Made by a program: the position numbers and the translations under genes | Notes under the pieces: generated by a model | Told to the model about the DNA's origin: nothing | The model's input: the letters and a program-made list of their open reading frames with translations, nothing else | Database searches by the model: none | Part shown: one piece after another, positions 21,441 through 33,663 of the stretch | Position numbering within the stretch: position 1 is the first letter of the stretch | Layout of the letters: every line of letters starts with the position of its first letter | Assembly: GCF_032062135.1 (NCBI RefSeq) | Contig: NC_092862.1 | Location: 99,892,242-99,956,241, forward strand | From: Pyxicephalus adspersus | Taxonomy: Eukaryota > Chordata > Amphibia > Anura > Pyxicephalidae | Reading direction: 5' to 3' | Length of the DNA: 64,000 nucleotides

Positions 21441-22418
21441 CTGGCTGCAGATTTAAAGGTTATTTTTTATGATATTAGATTACAATATGGCTTTTCAATT
21501 TTTTTAGTGGACTGTAGTATGAATAAAGGAAATATAAATAAATGAATATTTGACCAAAAAAATCCAACCTTATTATCAAATCAATTTGCTGTAGCTAAAA
21601 TTTCGGCTGACAAAATAGGTATACTTTCAACAGAAAATATATATTGTGTCATAATGTTTCATACAAAATATACACTTTACTTTCTTGTCTACTTCAGTTC
21701 AGTTTGTGTCAGTATGATCTGTCAAGAAGTCATTCTATCTATGTTCAGATTGGGCTCTTGCTTTAATATGTGACATTCTGGAAATTCATCAGATTGCTAA
21801 TGAGAAAAGTGAGCAAGTTCAGGAAGTGAAACTTTGAAGATAAACTTCAGAGGGTGGTAAAAGCTGCACGAAAAATCAATAAACAGCAATAACCAGTTTT
21901 GTCTGTAACCTATGAGCCATGATTTACCTTAGTGTTGCAAAGTTTCAGGAATATGTTATTTTATATAGTTAGATCTAACTCCTAGTTGAATCATAACTTA
22001 CACTGTGAAGACATTTAAAGTGCTAGAGACAGAGATCTTATGTTGAATAAGTGCAGGAATTTCATGGGCAGTCAGCTTCAAATAAATACAGTAATTTCTA
22101 TTTGTTTGCTACAACATAAACTGAAAAAGGTAAAAAAGTTTTCTTACTCAGCAGAATATAGAAAACAGAGACTTTGCCTGCTAAACGAGTTCTGCCTATA
22201 GTACAGCGTGTTCTAGAACATACACTTCATTTTGGAGGAACATAACGTATAAACAAACAATAGGGGATTAAGGTTAGTTTACTAAAAGGCATAGAGCACA
22301 CATAGTTTTATAAAAGTTAATTTTCAGTTTGCAAACAATACCTAACTAAATTCATGAACATTTTATATTTTTTTTTATTTAGTTCCTCTGCATTTGCTTA
22401 GCATTTGCTTAGGGGAAA
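21441..22418. other. No gene recognised
   Basis: AT-rich, featureless to inspection. Confidence 0.6.
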
Positions 22419-22992
22419 TTAAAGTGTAACTTTCATTTAAAAAAAATATCACTTACCTTTAATTGTTAAAAGCCTTTGTTCCATGTACAAACTGCACCCG
22501 GCGAGTTTTGCACTGTCGTGGGTTTTCTCCTCTCTCTCATCATTCCATCCTATGCCGCCATTTTCATTTCCCTTTCTTCTGGTTTTTTTCTGATGTCTTC
22601 CGATTTGTACAGTGCAGGCACGAGATTGTGTGACATGTTTTTTTCAAATGTAAAAAAATAAGTGGTGATCTAAGTGTGCATGCAAGAGATTAAGCTCTTC
22701 TTTTTTTAAACACCAGAGTAATGCCCCCTGATGACTCCTGCCCGATCTTGGGCATGCATAGAAGGAGCAGACTACAGCTTCCTTGGTACGTGATGCAAGT
22801 ATCCCAAGAGGCTTTGGGTTTGCCTTTTAGTCATAACTGCTGCAGGGGTAATTATGGAAGGGAAGGGAACCTCTCTAATCAAGTATATAAAATATGGAAA
22901 AATTAAACACACAGTTTTTTTTATTTTATCATGTAAAAGGGATAGCTCTCCTTTTACATAATGTTGAAAATGTGATGATAGGTTCTCTTTAA
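22419..22992. mobile_element. T2/Kolobok-like MITE with both ends
   Basis: The left end TTAAAGTGTAAC begins with TTAA at 22419. The right end, reverse-complemented, reads TTAAAGAGAACC and finishes with TTAA at 22989-22992. The interior includes GGGCATGCATAGAAGGAGC and AGATTGTGTGACATG, words also found in the elements near 24.8, 27.6 and 35.0 kb. No transposase, so non-autonomous. Confidence 0.6.
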
Positions 22993-23769
22993 TTTTAAAT
23001 GCTCTGAGTCTTCACCAATTACATGTCTGAAAGGTCATGTTATTCTCTCTTTATCAGGGAAAGTTTGAGAAAAACTTTTTCTTTCGAACAAGCACAAAAA
23101 AAGGGTTTTGAGGGGAAAATCTCCATGTAGGCTCAATTCATACTTTTATATCAACCTTCATATCAATTATAATCATGGGAATTTTTAGGCATTTTTCATT
23201 TTGATTTTTTACTTCAATTCGGTTTTAGTCATGTAACTCAAATGTAATTCAAATATTAAAAAAATCTTTAAACCTTTCTAGTAAACACAGCTTATTTCTT
23301 GTTGTCCAGGCTTTATAATTGTCTGAGCCTTAATGAATGGTTTATAGAAACTCATAACCTTTCATGGATAGAGACACAACATTGGATATCCTTAGGGAAA
23401 TCAGCAGAAAATTGCTGCATATGGCCGAATTGGCTAGATTTTAAAAAGTCACTACAAGCTAGTGTTTTGAGCTACAAAATCTTAACCAATCATTACAATA
23501 GTTTCTGCATTTCTCCCGTTTGAGTCAGAGTCTTGCATTCCAGCTTTGGGTTAAGTTTACAGTCTAAAAATGAAGCTTTACGCAAATTTAAGGATTCATG
23601 AATCTTTCATTTAACCATATCATTGCCCATCTTTAAAACCAAAGTAGTTTTGTATTTTTGGGGGTCTTTCTGAGCCCATCAAAAATAGCCCAAGTGAAAT
23701 TTTCAAAGTTCAAAATTTGCCCATGTTCGTCTATTAGTTAATCTATAGTTTCTTGTGGGAGGGTGGCAC

Positions 23770-23838
23770 ACCCAGAGGTGTTAAATGTGATCAAGACACA
23801 TGACACAGGAGGAGGAGAGGATCCTGTCCAAAAGAGCC
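23770..23838 (-). mobile_element. L2-type LINE 3' end remnant
   Basis: Reverse-complemented, the sequence reads CTCTTTTGGACAGGATCC then TCTCCTCCTCC and TGTGTCATGTG. This matches a phrase I recall from the 3' region of frog L2-type elements (GGACAGGGTC...TCCTCCTGT), also visible at about 52060-52085. Very short remnant. Confidence 0.4.
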
Positions 23839-23950
23839 TTAAAGAGGAACCAGAAAGTACAAATATAAACAGAGTAAACCTAAAAAAAATTAAAATTTTA
23901 TACAATATATGTAAAATATGTTCTTGCACGTTAAAAATAGGTAAATAGGT
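23839..23950 (+). mobile_element. T2-like left terminus
   Basis: TTAAAGAGGAACCAGAAAG begins at 23839 directly after the L2 remnant and matches the TTAAAG ends of neighbouring elements. No matching right end was located. Confidence 0.35.
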
Positions 23951-24689
23951 ATGTCTGGAACAGTTTCAGATTATAGAAAATTCTGGATAGGGAACCCCTG
24001 AAACTTCCTTGGCTGCATTATAACATAAGCTATAGCACATACAATTAATTTTTATGATAAATGGGGCTGAGAAATAGGGAAGGGGGGAGATCCAGTCTGA
24101 TTTTGCTCAGGCTAGAACTTGTGAGACTCTGCATTTGTCTGGCAAAGAATTCCATATAAAATAATACTTATATTACTAGTAATAATTATTGTCACTTAAA
24201 CTTATTGATGTCAAAAAATCTATTGGAATCTTGAATCATTTACGAATTAAGAATGGATCCTGTGCAAGCATTTTCTTTCAGAAAGCTCCACATAGCAAAA
24301 TTACTGAATCAAGAACATTCTATGTTACATTAACCATTTTATCCAATTATTGCTAATTAAAATCAATACATGTACATCACATAGTTAGTATAAGTACCTG
24401 AGTATCACCTTGAGCCAATTAAATCTGAACCCCATGCAAACTGCTTAACACACAGATGAAATGCTAATACACAGGCATTGTTTTACCTGCCAAAGTATTG
24501 GTGTTCTGTTCTTCTAGTTCTGGGATTTACGCAGCACAACCACGTCTTGAATAGCAAGAGATCTATATCTTCTCTGCTGCAGTTACAGCTGAACTTAACA
24601 GCTAAATACACAGATGCAATACAAGAGGTCTTTTACCTGCCATCATTTATTTCCATCCCTATCTATTTTCTAGATGTAGAACCCTTTTA
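23951..24689. other. No gene recognised
   Basis: AT-rich sequence without recognised repeats. Confidence 0.6.
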
Positions 24690-25060
24690 TATAGGGTAAA
24701 AATGGCCTTCTTTTGTGGGGGGGATCCCCGCAGTGATCAAGACAGAATGAGATTGCAGAGCCTCCCGGGATACATACGTCATGCATCCTGGGAGGCTTCT
24801 GGCTGATCCTTCGGTGCATGCCTGATACTGGGCATGCACACAAGGAGCCTTTTCTTTAATAGTGTGGGGGGGATTCTATGCGTAGGCACTCTTTTCTCCC
24901 CATCTACGTCACCTGATCCCAGTGCCCAGTGCGAGATTGAGTGAGTAGGGAGAAGGGGGCACCTGGAGGAAGCCTTGGGACAAAGAAGGATATTGGGATG
25001 GCAGGGTACCTGATCCATGAAACCTCTGGATAAATTGATGGCTCTACGAAGGTAGTTAAA
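24690..25060. mobile_element. T2-related GC-rich element
   Basis: Shares words with other members: GGGCATGCACACAAGGAGCC (24831-24850), CTACGTCACCTGATC and CAGTGCGAGATTGAGTG correspond to sequence at 27600-27650 and 35040-35090. A hairpin at 24760-24796 pairs GCCTCCCGGGATACAT with ATGCATCCTGGGAGGC (14 of 16). Termini are unclear. The frame at 24779-25018 is within the repeat. Confidence 0.45.
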
Positions 25061-25609
25061 AAAAAATTACAGGTCTTTCCTCCCCCCAGCCACTGACTTA
25101 ATAGTAAATAAAAATAGTAAAACTTTCTACTAATTGACCATATTTCTTGTAAACATATCTGACTAACTCTTTATGCTGCTTTTCCCTTTCCTTGTGTTCT
25201 GCTGTACAGAAGAGGCTGGTACTGAGTTAAATCAAGATAAACACTACTTGCAATTAGAAAAATGCATTTAATCATTCATTAATACGCACTGGGCTGCACT
25301 AATGGGGGTCATTCATATCTGTCTGAAGGTTTGCAGTTTTTCCACTTTAATGTTGTCAACTAGCTGTCAATCAGAGATGGCAGAATGATACCTCATATAA
25401 CTGGTTAGTCTCCTTTTTGTCTAGTCAGCATTCCAGTCAGCAACCAAGCTGTACAATAGTAAATTCATGCCACTAACCTGACTGTGCTATCTTGCAGGGT
25501 GCCTAAATCACAATACTGGTTGAAAAGAATTACAAACCTTTTAGCAAAAAGACCATATGTATTTATTCTCCAGCTGTTTTCCAAAACTTGACTGGGGGGA
25601 GCTCAGATT
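25061..25609. other. No gene recognised
   Basis: No repeat or coding signal recognised. Confidence 0.55.
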
Positions 25610-26040
25610 TTTCACCAGGCTTTCTACTTCTACCACCTCAAAACACCAGCATCCGCTGTGCCCACCCCAATTCCTCTTTTAAAATCCCACCACAACAAAT
25701 ATAATTTTAAAAAAGCTACAACAATTTTTAAACCATACCCATAAACTCATACTCATAAATAAAAATGTAAATACAAAACATTTTAAATATAACTCTTACC
25801 TCTTGAGGGCTACCACCACCCTCATAAATAATGCTCCCAGCGATAACACACAAAGTTTTCAAAATACCTAGCCCCATCACCCTCTAGACTTTCCCGATAC
25901 ACAGAATTTTGATTGGTCCTTTTAACATCAAAACTGTCTCCTACAATACCGCATTTGAGTACCCCTAACTGCCAACCAACTACCCCAACCCGTTCTATGC
26001 TGTAAAACAAGTTGTCCTGCTGTACTGTGGTTTTAGCTAA
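25610..26040 (-). mobile_element. Possible retroelement 3' fragment, copy 1
   Basis: On the minus strand a frame ending CYRWEHYL (25822-26010) is followed by a stop and a GGTGGT-rich stretch. A TTTTA-rich segment and a G-rich tail follow. The same arrangement, with CGWEHYISRR, occurs at 36080-36700. The layout recalls the 3' part of DIRS/Ngaro-type elements, but no tyrosine recombinase or SGNH motif is certain. Confidence 0.3.
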
Positions 26041-26094
26041 CCCAAACTACTCTGGCAATCCTTTGACATGTAATAAATCTTTATAACAATGATT

Positions 26095-26182
26095 TTATAG
26101 TAAAAAAACAAATATTAAATAATTTATAATATTATATTTATAATATATATAATATAATATATATAAAATATATAATAATAAG
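26095..26182. repeat. AT-rich self-complementary stretch
   Basis: Nearly pure A/T with TATAATATTATA and TATATAATATAATATATATA-type words that can fold on themselves. Confidence 0.8.
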
Positions 26183-26327
26183 TAGAGATGTAAAAAAGAT
26201 CCCAAAACATCATAGACCTCAGAAACCTCATTACCTTTCTTCAAGATTCAGCATATTTAGCTTTTTTCCTGTATACCTGATACCTATATACCAGCTTTTT
26301 TTCAATGTAAAGACATTCAATAAATGG

Positions 26328-26352
26328 TGTATATATATATGTGTGTGTGTGT
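26328..26352. repeat. (TA)n(TG)n microsatellite
   Basis: Alternating TA passing into TG; about 25 bp. Confidence 0.85.
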
Positions 26353-26489
26353 TTTTAGTGTATTTATTAAATGCTTCCATGTTATGTCTAAGCTAGTGGG
26401 TAGTATAGACCTTGTTAAGGTAAGAATATAGAAGATGGACTGATTTAACTCAGGAAATCTTATGGTAATATGATTCTTTGTGCATTATT

Positions 26490-26805
26490 GAAGCTCTTAC
26501 AGACTGGAGTTAACGCGGTACTTTTATGAGCCATCTGCCTTCCAACTGTCTGAAATAAAACATACACTAAACTTTTATGATTGAGTCGCCTTCTGATTTG
26601 CCGAGCTTTTACATCCATTAGCGCATATGTCCCAAGAATGAATCAGCCATATAGTTCGCTTCAAATAATAAGACGGAGAACTGACATTCATTTTCAGTTA
26701 TTAACTCAGCCAATGGCTTCATTACAGCTTTAGATAATATTAAAGAACTTTTAATTGCCAGTGAAGTATAATTTGAAAGAAGAATGAGACAGATGAAAAC
26801 ACCCA
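26490..26805. other. Unique-looking, CpG-retaining stretch (possible conserved non-coding DNA)
   Basis: No repeat words are shared with the rest of the window. Several CpGs are kept (TTAACGCGG, GAGTCGCC, TTAGCGCATATG, AGTTCGCTTC, AGACGGAG) in an otherwise AT-rich setting, with many homeobox-type TAAT/ATTA words. That is the texture of deeply conserved enhancers, but no alignment was possible. The frame at 26618-26806 is not convincing. Confidence 0.2.
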
Positions 26806-27534
26806 AAATACTTTTTTTATTACATGAGTTGTAATTGGTGTTTTGTCACCCTAAACATTGTGGTGTTTGAGGTATGTCAATATGAGATTATGGTTTACCT
26901 TTGATAGAATCTACGTCAGTATCTGTAACATGTAAAGGCAGGTCTGTTAAGCAGTGATTGATTCTTCAGTCATTTACCGTAGATTGTCTGTTGGCTAATG
27001 TACCATAGCTACTATACTAGCATACCAAGTGCTTCCCCACCTATGCATTCTCCATACAGTGCTACTTGCCATTCATTTGGTCTTTGCCATTCTTCAAAGG
27101 ACAATCTAGATCCCCAAAATAATGCCATAATTCATTGAATGTTAGATACAACGGGACTGAATTTATTTAGCAGTGGCTTACTTCACTGGGTGAAACCCAA
27201 CCCAGAATACCATGGGTGATTCTGTACACTTATGGTACACCCCAATCTAGACAAAAAAATGAACATAAATTTGATTTAGTGATTTAGTAGAAGGTGGAGA
27301 CTCATCGATCACGGTGATGATAACAAAATTGAACTATTTTCAGAACTGGGTCCCGATATGCCTGCCAACTTTCTAGGTATATAAAAAATTTTTTTTTTAG
27401 GTATAAAAATGTTTTAATTATTCAGTGTTTTCCATTCTATTCCACTAGGCAACTAAACTTTTTCATGTGCTACATATATGTTTGATTTTTACTTGAAGAG
27501 TACCTTATGTGGCTCTAAATGGGTTGTAGACAAC
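26806..27534. other. No gene recognised
   Basis: AT-rich sequence without recognised features. Confidence 0.6.
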
Positions 27535-27775
27535 TGTTTTACATGCATGCACACTTGCACAATGAGTTTGGCACTCTTCTTTTCCCCTTTACAGCTGGTT
27601 ACGTCACCTGATTTCACGCCTGCCCAGTGCGAGATTGGGTGATGTAACCAGAAGAAGGGAGAAGATGATAGCACTTGATGACCACCGATTGAGGACTTCT
27701 CCAGCATAATTGAGGGATCTGCGGAATTAAAGGTATGATTTTTTTCTTTACTTTTAGTTTAGTTCTGCTTTAAAG
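27535..27775. mobile_element. T2-like element, right half
   Basis: The right end, reverse-complemented, is TTTAAAGCAGAACTAAAC at about 27757-27774. Interior TACGTCACCTGATTTC and CAGTGCGAGATTGGGTG pair with each other's surroundings and match the elements near 24.9 and 35.05 kb. A GGTTACGTCACC/GGTGATGTAACC inverted pair lies at about 27597-27643. The left end is missing. Confidence 0.5.
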
Positions 27776-28229
27776 ATCTAAGACAGATTGAACACTGTTT
27801 CCTACGTAATTGGACATTGGACATAAATGGAAATGCTGAAAGGCCCAGAGAGGTAGCAAAATCCCAAACATTTTTACAGGCAAAACTTTGCAGTGCTGAG
27901 GTGTATATGCCATGGCATGCCATGAGCTAACCCATTAGAGTAATGAACCAATAATATTGAAGATGGGGTCTATAGGCAAGCTCCAACTCTACCTGGAAGC
28001 TTAACAATAATAGTGTTATAATAGTTATCCACCCTATTTCATATATCCGGGCCACATCCCAAATCCAACAGGATGTACATCAAAATCAAAAAAGAATTAA
28101 TTTACAATTGGGCCAAATTAATTTATGTTCACAAATATTTGCTAATTATAAAATATTATGCTTTATTAAATACCAATAAAATCACTGACAATTAAAACTT
28201 AATTCAATTACCTGGAACTACCTGGAAGC
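27776..28229. other. No gene recognised
   Basis: AT-rich, featureless. Confidence 0.6.
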
Positions 28230-28565
28230 TTACCTGTCAATATTTTTGGTATTTGGCCATACTTGCAAGGGTATTGAAGCTACAGCTATGTCCTTAATCC
28301 ATCGTCGGCATTAATATCTTTAACCAGTTCTTTTTCAGGTTTGGTATCTATGGCTGTCTTGATTGGCCAGGCTGAAATGAAGTATCTCCCGCCCACGTAC
28401 ATAGAAGTTCATTAATTCCCAGGATCGTAGACTGAGCTGCACATGCATGTTCCTCTTTAGGTTTTCTTCACCTTTGGGAATTACAGCTTTGTAGCAGACT
28501 CTAAATTCTTACATTCTTTATATTATTACCTTTGTTTAATCAACTTTAAAAAGAAAACTAGAACT
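28230..28565. mobile_element. T2-related element, interior fragment
   Basis: The words GGCTGTCTTGATTGGCCAGG and CTGAAATGA at about 28352-28380 match interior sequence at 9318-9350 and 50294-50325. TTTAAAAAGAAAAC near 28544 may be a decayed terminus. Ends not established. Confidence 0.4.
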
Positions 28566-28674
28566 AAAACTAGAAAGCTTCCATTTTGCAACTTCACTTT
28601 CTAACTCACTAAGTTCTACTTGATTGCTGTTCTTAGGTAAAACTTTATTTACCTGTAACAAGTAACCTGTGTTA

Positions 28675-28762
28675 CTTTTATTTAAAAATTATTTTAATTA
28701 TTATTAATAATCATTAAAATTATTAATAATTATTTAAAATTATTATTTTAATTATTTTATGT
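28675..28762. repeat. AT-only self-complementary stretch
   Basis: Repeated AATTATT/AATAATT words give several overlapping palindromes over about 85 bp. Confidence 0.8.
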
Positions 28763-29209
28763 TTACTATAAAAACATTTTCAGCATTATTAAAATACTTT
28801 TCACTGGTTAATCAAAAGTTTAATTTAAATGATTGATTCAGATTACGTTTCTCAGAGCCATAGCAACAGTACTCAATACTCCAAAGCACCCCAAACATAC
28901 TAGTTAAAGTGTTTTGTACTTCATACAACTCTGTGTTTTTGTATTTGATGTATTGGAGCGACCCTTTCATCCTTGGGGTTTTACTGGATGTACATTTAGG
29001 AGGAGGCTAGGGATGCAGTATTTCTTCTATAACAATACTGGAACTGATAATTATATAGCAGCTAAACCCTCAAACTTAAAATTTCTATTAAAGAAGGTAT
29101 TGGACTAGCTCGTCTCCATATTTTCAGACTATAGGTGGGTGGGAATCTGCAAAGAAATTTGCTAAAATTCTTGCAGTGTATATAATTAGCTCAAAGAGAA
29201 CAGTTTTCT
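28763..29209. other. No gene recognised
   Basis: The frame at 28914-29108 shows no recognisable domain. Confidence 0.6.
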
Positions 29210-29229
29210 AAAAAAAAAAAAAAAAAAAA
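29210..29229. repeat. A20 homopolymer
   Basis: Twenty consecutive A. No retrotransposed gene could be recognised on its 5' side. Confidence 0.9.
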
Positions 29230-32200
29230 GGCGTATTTATAAAATAAAAATGAGCTATCCATAATGTATATGGAATCTTGGGGTAAGGTGTTGTTACAAA
29301 TCCTTTTTTTTTAGAACATTGAGAAGTATGTTTTATTAGGCATTTATCATTTCTACAGTAAGCACTAGTAATTTATAAGAATGATGCTACATTATGGTTC
29401 ACTGTTCTATATTAGCTTGTAGAAAAGTTACATTCTGTAATTCATCATGATGTGTAGGCTTACAATACATTCTGAATTTGGAAATGAAAAAAATTAAACT
29501 TCCAAGCTTAAATGTTTCATGACTTCATACGGCATGTCCTGGAAATAATTAATGAAGCAATCTGTCATTGTTAACTGGCTGTGTTTCATCTTCAGCTTGA
29601 GGTAGGCTGATTCTGTTCAGAAACTGAATCACATTCATCTGCTGATTAATGCTTTCATTATTTCAGATATTATAACAAATGATTGAATGAATACCTACCC
29701 AATATGCAAGAGCTATTTATTTCATATGAACACTCTTAAAAACTGATTATAGGAAAAGCAACGGGGGAGAGACAAAGGATCACATAGGGACTGTCCATGG
29801 AAAATATGCCTAATTTGCTGTACAGGCAATTGCTTTTGTACATCATGTGCATTAGAGACAAAAAGTACAAATGTAGGTTTTAATTTCTTGCAATTGTTAA
29901 AAAAAAGCCCTGCATAAATCAACTCCATTGTGTTACTTGAACATGCTATAGAAAAGAGACTGCTAACACTGATTCTCCTTATTAATTCCAGATGAGCAAC
30001 AAAAATGGTACATGCCCTGATGGATAACATGTGTCAGAAGGGATTGAATGATTTGAAAGGAAGGGCATGATTAACACTTTCAAATACATTAAAATGAAAA
30101 GGAAGATTCCTTCATAGGAGCAATGTTTGTTTATAATCACCTTTCTCACTACTCGGATCTTCAATCTTTCAAGAGCTGTGGCCTTGTGAAGAATCTTCAA
30201 ATATAACATACTGCCTGACCCTTATGGCGGACTTTGGTTCCATCCATTTACTCCAAGTCACCACTGAGCCTGTAGTGACACGGGGCAGATATTTTAGCAC
30301 TTGGCACTTGTTTATCCCGGATGCCCAGACTGGGTGCCTGTAAAAGAATGGGTGTAATGTACCAACTACACGCCCCTGTGGAAGGAAAATAAGTCAATAC
30401 CCCCTCTCTGGTTAACTGCTTTTAGCCCCTTTGCCCTTGACAAGTTTATTGCAGTGTGTCGGTATGTATGGTAAACTTATATCAACACACTATCCTTTTT
30501 TAAATACTTTATAAGTCTAATTTTCTTAATATCTACCAATCGTGTCTTTGGTGGGGCTAGGTTTAGGATCCAGAACAGGTGCCCTGACCTCACTGCTTAA
30601 ACTCCTATTTGAGCAATGAGCTGTATAAGGCCACTGTATGGTTTTAAATGTCTAGCGAAGTCCAGAGAGGAATTTCCTTGTGACATGGCTGAACATATTT
30701 ATAATTAGTCCAAAAAGTAAATTGTGAAATTGTAAAAATCAACACTGCCTTCAAAAGTCTGCTTGTATCTAATGACATTATCCCTGCTTTTCCAATTGGT
30801 TAGAAATATTTTATTTATTTTGGGTGTCAGCTCACTACTCTATGCCATGACAACAAACTATCAGCCAATAGAATTAAATTTAGAAAACAAGGAGTGATGT
30901 CATTGTATTTAAGCTGATAGACACACACCGTACTTCTGCACATCTCATTTCTAAAGTTCAAGTCAGTTTTTCCATGGGTGACAACCAGCAATTGCTGAAA
31001 ACTTGTGACAAGGAAGGGAACTTACAGTAGCCCCTATGCATGGATTATATGAATCATGGGATAGTAAAAAAAAGAACAGCAAAGGTCACTTTAACTTTTG
31101 CACCGGGGAGGGAGAGGCAAAAATTGACTGTTGTTGAATTTTTTGCACCTCATTGACGAGTTTTTATTTCATATTATTGCCTTAGACATTAGAAACACTC
31201 GCTATACACCTAACTGACAAAAGCGAGATATGATTAATGGAATGTGTAAAGTCCAGTAAAGTAATTCTGTTATTCTGCAAAAATTCAATGATATGCAGGG
31301 GAAACAAAAAACATCTTTTTGTATGATTGAATATATGATTCAATTAGACATGTTCAACTTCACATTTTAGTTTCAGGTCCAGGTTTTTTAACATCACCTC
31401 ATTTTACCTCACTTCACATTTTAATAGTCAGGCCCTCTGTGTAAATAACATTTTATAATGCATACAAACTGCACTAGGATCAAGACTCTTGCTTTGTTTA
31501 AATTAAGTGCATTTGTTTTTACCATTAGATCTTAAAACCTGCAAGTGACCATAGCAAATGAGGATGAACAGATATATGACCCTTGATTTTTTTTTTCCTT
31601 TTTTAGTAGGGGAGGAGAAAGACCACATTATTTTATTAATCTATTTAATTTATTTTTTGTGAGGTTGATAAAATCCTATTAAAACAGATTGCAGTTCAAG
31701 CTACAGCAGTGGAGGCAAACAGACAGCTCATTAATTGATTTTCTAAGACAAGAAAACTAGGTGGTGGACGTGATATGAATAGAAAGCTCTTCCCTCTTCA
31801 AACACCAGAACATCACAAACCAAATGTTGTCAGCAGGCAAAATTAGCCTATTTGTCCAAGTTAGTTTTCTCTAGAACTTCTGTGGATTGCCAGGTGATCA
31901 CACCCACTAGATGACAAATACCTGGGTACAGTTATTTGTCTTAGTAATATCTCACTCTAACTTTAAAAAGTTTTTTCTTTTTTTTTCTTTTTCACTTTCA
32001 AATGTCTAATAAACAATTTTACATAACCCTAATACATGGTTAGCACAAGCATATATCTAAATTATAGATTTGTGCAATGAGGTGTGAAAAGAAAAAACAG
32101 CCTTTCTTTTTTCATTACTATAATTTATTTAAACGTGATAAAGGCTTATGTAGAGATTTGCCCAGGAACATGTTTTCCTTCTGTATGGACATTTGAGGTC

Positions 32201-33493
32201 TTTTTATATATAATATTTTCTAAAAAAATAAAATACTGTTCCCACAATTCATCTTCCTATTACTATTATTCATACATTCACACATAAACTGTGTTTATAA
32301 AGCACCAACCTATTACACCGCACCTTTCTAGCCTTACTTCTCTTCATATACTATCTGTTGCTTAATAATTTAAATGCAAGCTACTTCAGTCTCTTAAACA
32401 AGTCACAGATTATTTTTCTGAAGGGCAGGATTGTGGTTTTAGGCAAGAATGGGCAAGCATAGCCAAAAATGTGCACAACATGGCAGATGAGATGAAGATG
32501 AATGGTCTGCGTTGGAAGTTTGGTATTTAGCCAACTTTAGCCAACAAGCCAAAAAAGTTTCTAAAGGTTTCTAAACTGTATGGTTGTTAGTAGACATCAC
32601 TACATGTTAATAAACACTCCCGGCACAGTTCTCAAATAGTGTTGGACAAATATACCTCCTTTCTGTTCACCAACAGTTCAATGAATTGACTCGGATGTTC
32701 AGGTTGATTAGTAGCTGAATTTTCTTTGAAGTCAATGACAGAGGCAAAATCAACCAACACTACATAGCATAGGGTTCAACCATTCTAGACAACGGACTAT
32801 AACAGACCTCATTTAGTTTTTGCTGAGGGTACTATTCATGTTATTGATAGGTATGTCCTACAGCCATGGGCACCATAAGTTATGCCTGTCAATGGCTGGT
32901 AAAGCATATGACTGAACCTGATCACCCAACATCTAAAATATTCAGCTTTATTATTTTTGGGCAATTGTTCAATGACCAATGTTTGCATCGAATTTAGCAC
33001 AGACCCAAAGCTGACTGAAGTTCAGTCTCCACTCAACAACTATGTTCAAGTAGAATAAACATTAACATTGTATTGTGCAGGGGCATGGACTGTCCCTGGA
33101 ATCAGCTGGAAACCTGAATCTGTGTGAGAGCAGTTATGTCGCTCTCCTGCATGCTGTAGGCACAGGACAATTTCCTATTGCTTTTTGTTATGAATGCATA
33201 CCTTAAAAAATAAATACCATATTATTAACTTGATATGACGCCTAGCTGCATAGAAATGTAAAAAACAAGATTAGGCTTCAAATCTGATAATAGTAAGATT
33301 AAATGCTTGCGTATGAACGAGAATTAAAGCCCATTTTGCTTTTTTATTACTTTTTGAATATTGTTAGCAGTTCTTTGAGAACTTTATACAGTAACTCTGT
33401 AACTAAAATTTTCAAAGTAAACACTTCCCTACAAAGAAGACATTGAAGACCTTCCCTGCAACCTGCATCTATGCAGCACTGAATATGAGCTTC
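29230..33493. other. No gene recognised
   Basis: About 4.3 kb with no repeat family or coding signal I can name. The stretch 30220-30660 is GC-balanced, and 31670-31920 is unique-looking with TTAATTGATT and GATCACACCC words. Frames at 29722-30209 overlap each other and look random. Confidence 0.55.
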
Positions 33494-33663
33494 TGGCTGA
33501 AGATCCTGCAGAATCTGAACCTTTCAGGACGTTAGATTCCTGGTCCCCTGCTGCATTGTTAGGTGTAGTGGCATTAAAGCTTGCAGAAGAAACCACAGAG
33601 CATGGTGGGGAGCCAGGTATCTGACATTCCTGAAAGTATCAGATTCGGCATGATCTTCAGCCA
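33494..33663. mobile_element. Foldback element
   Basis: Arm 33494-33545 (TGGCTGAAGATCCTGCAGAA ... CCTGGTCCCC) and arm 33607-33663 (GGGGAGCCAGG ... ATGATCTTCAGCCA) are imperfect reverse complements over about 52 bp, with roughly 60 bp between them that also pair weakly. Typical of a palindromic MITE; family unknown. The minus-strand frame 33524-33793 is a by-product. Confidence 0.65.

Noticed and set aside
29200..29235. Poly-A tail of a processed pseudogene
   Set aside because: A20 is present, but the upstream sequence has no coding resemblance and no flanking duplication was found.
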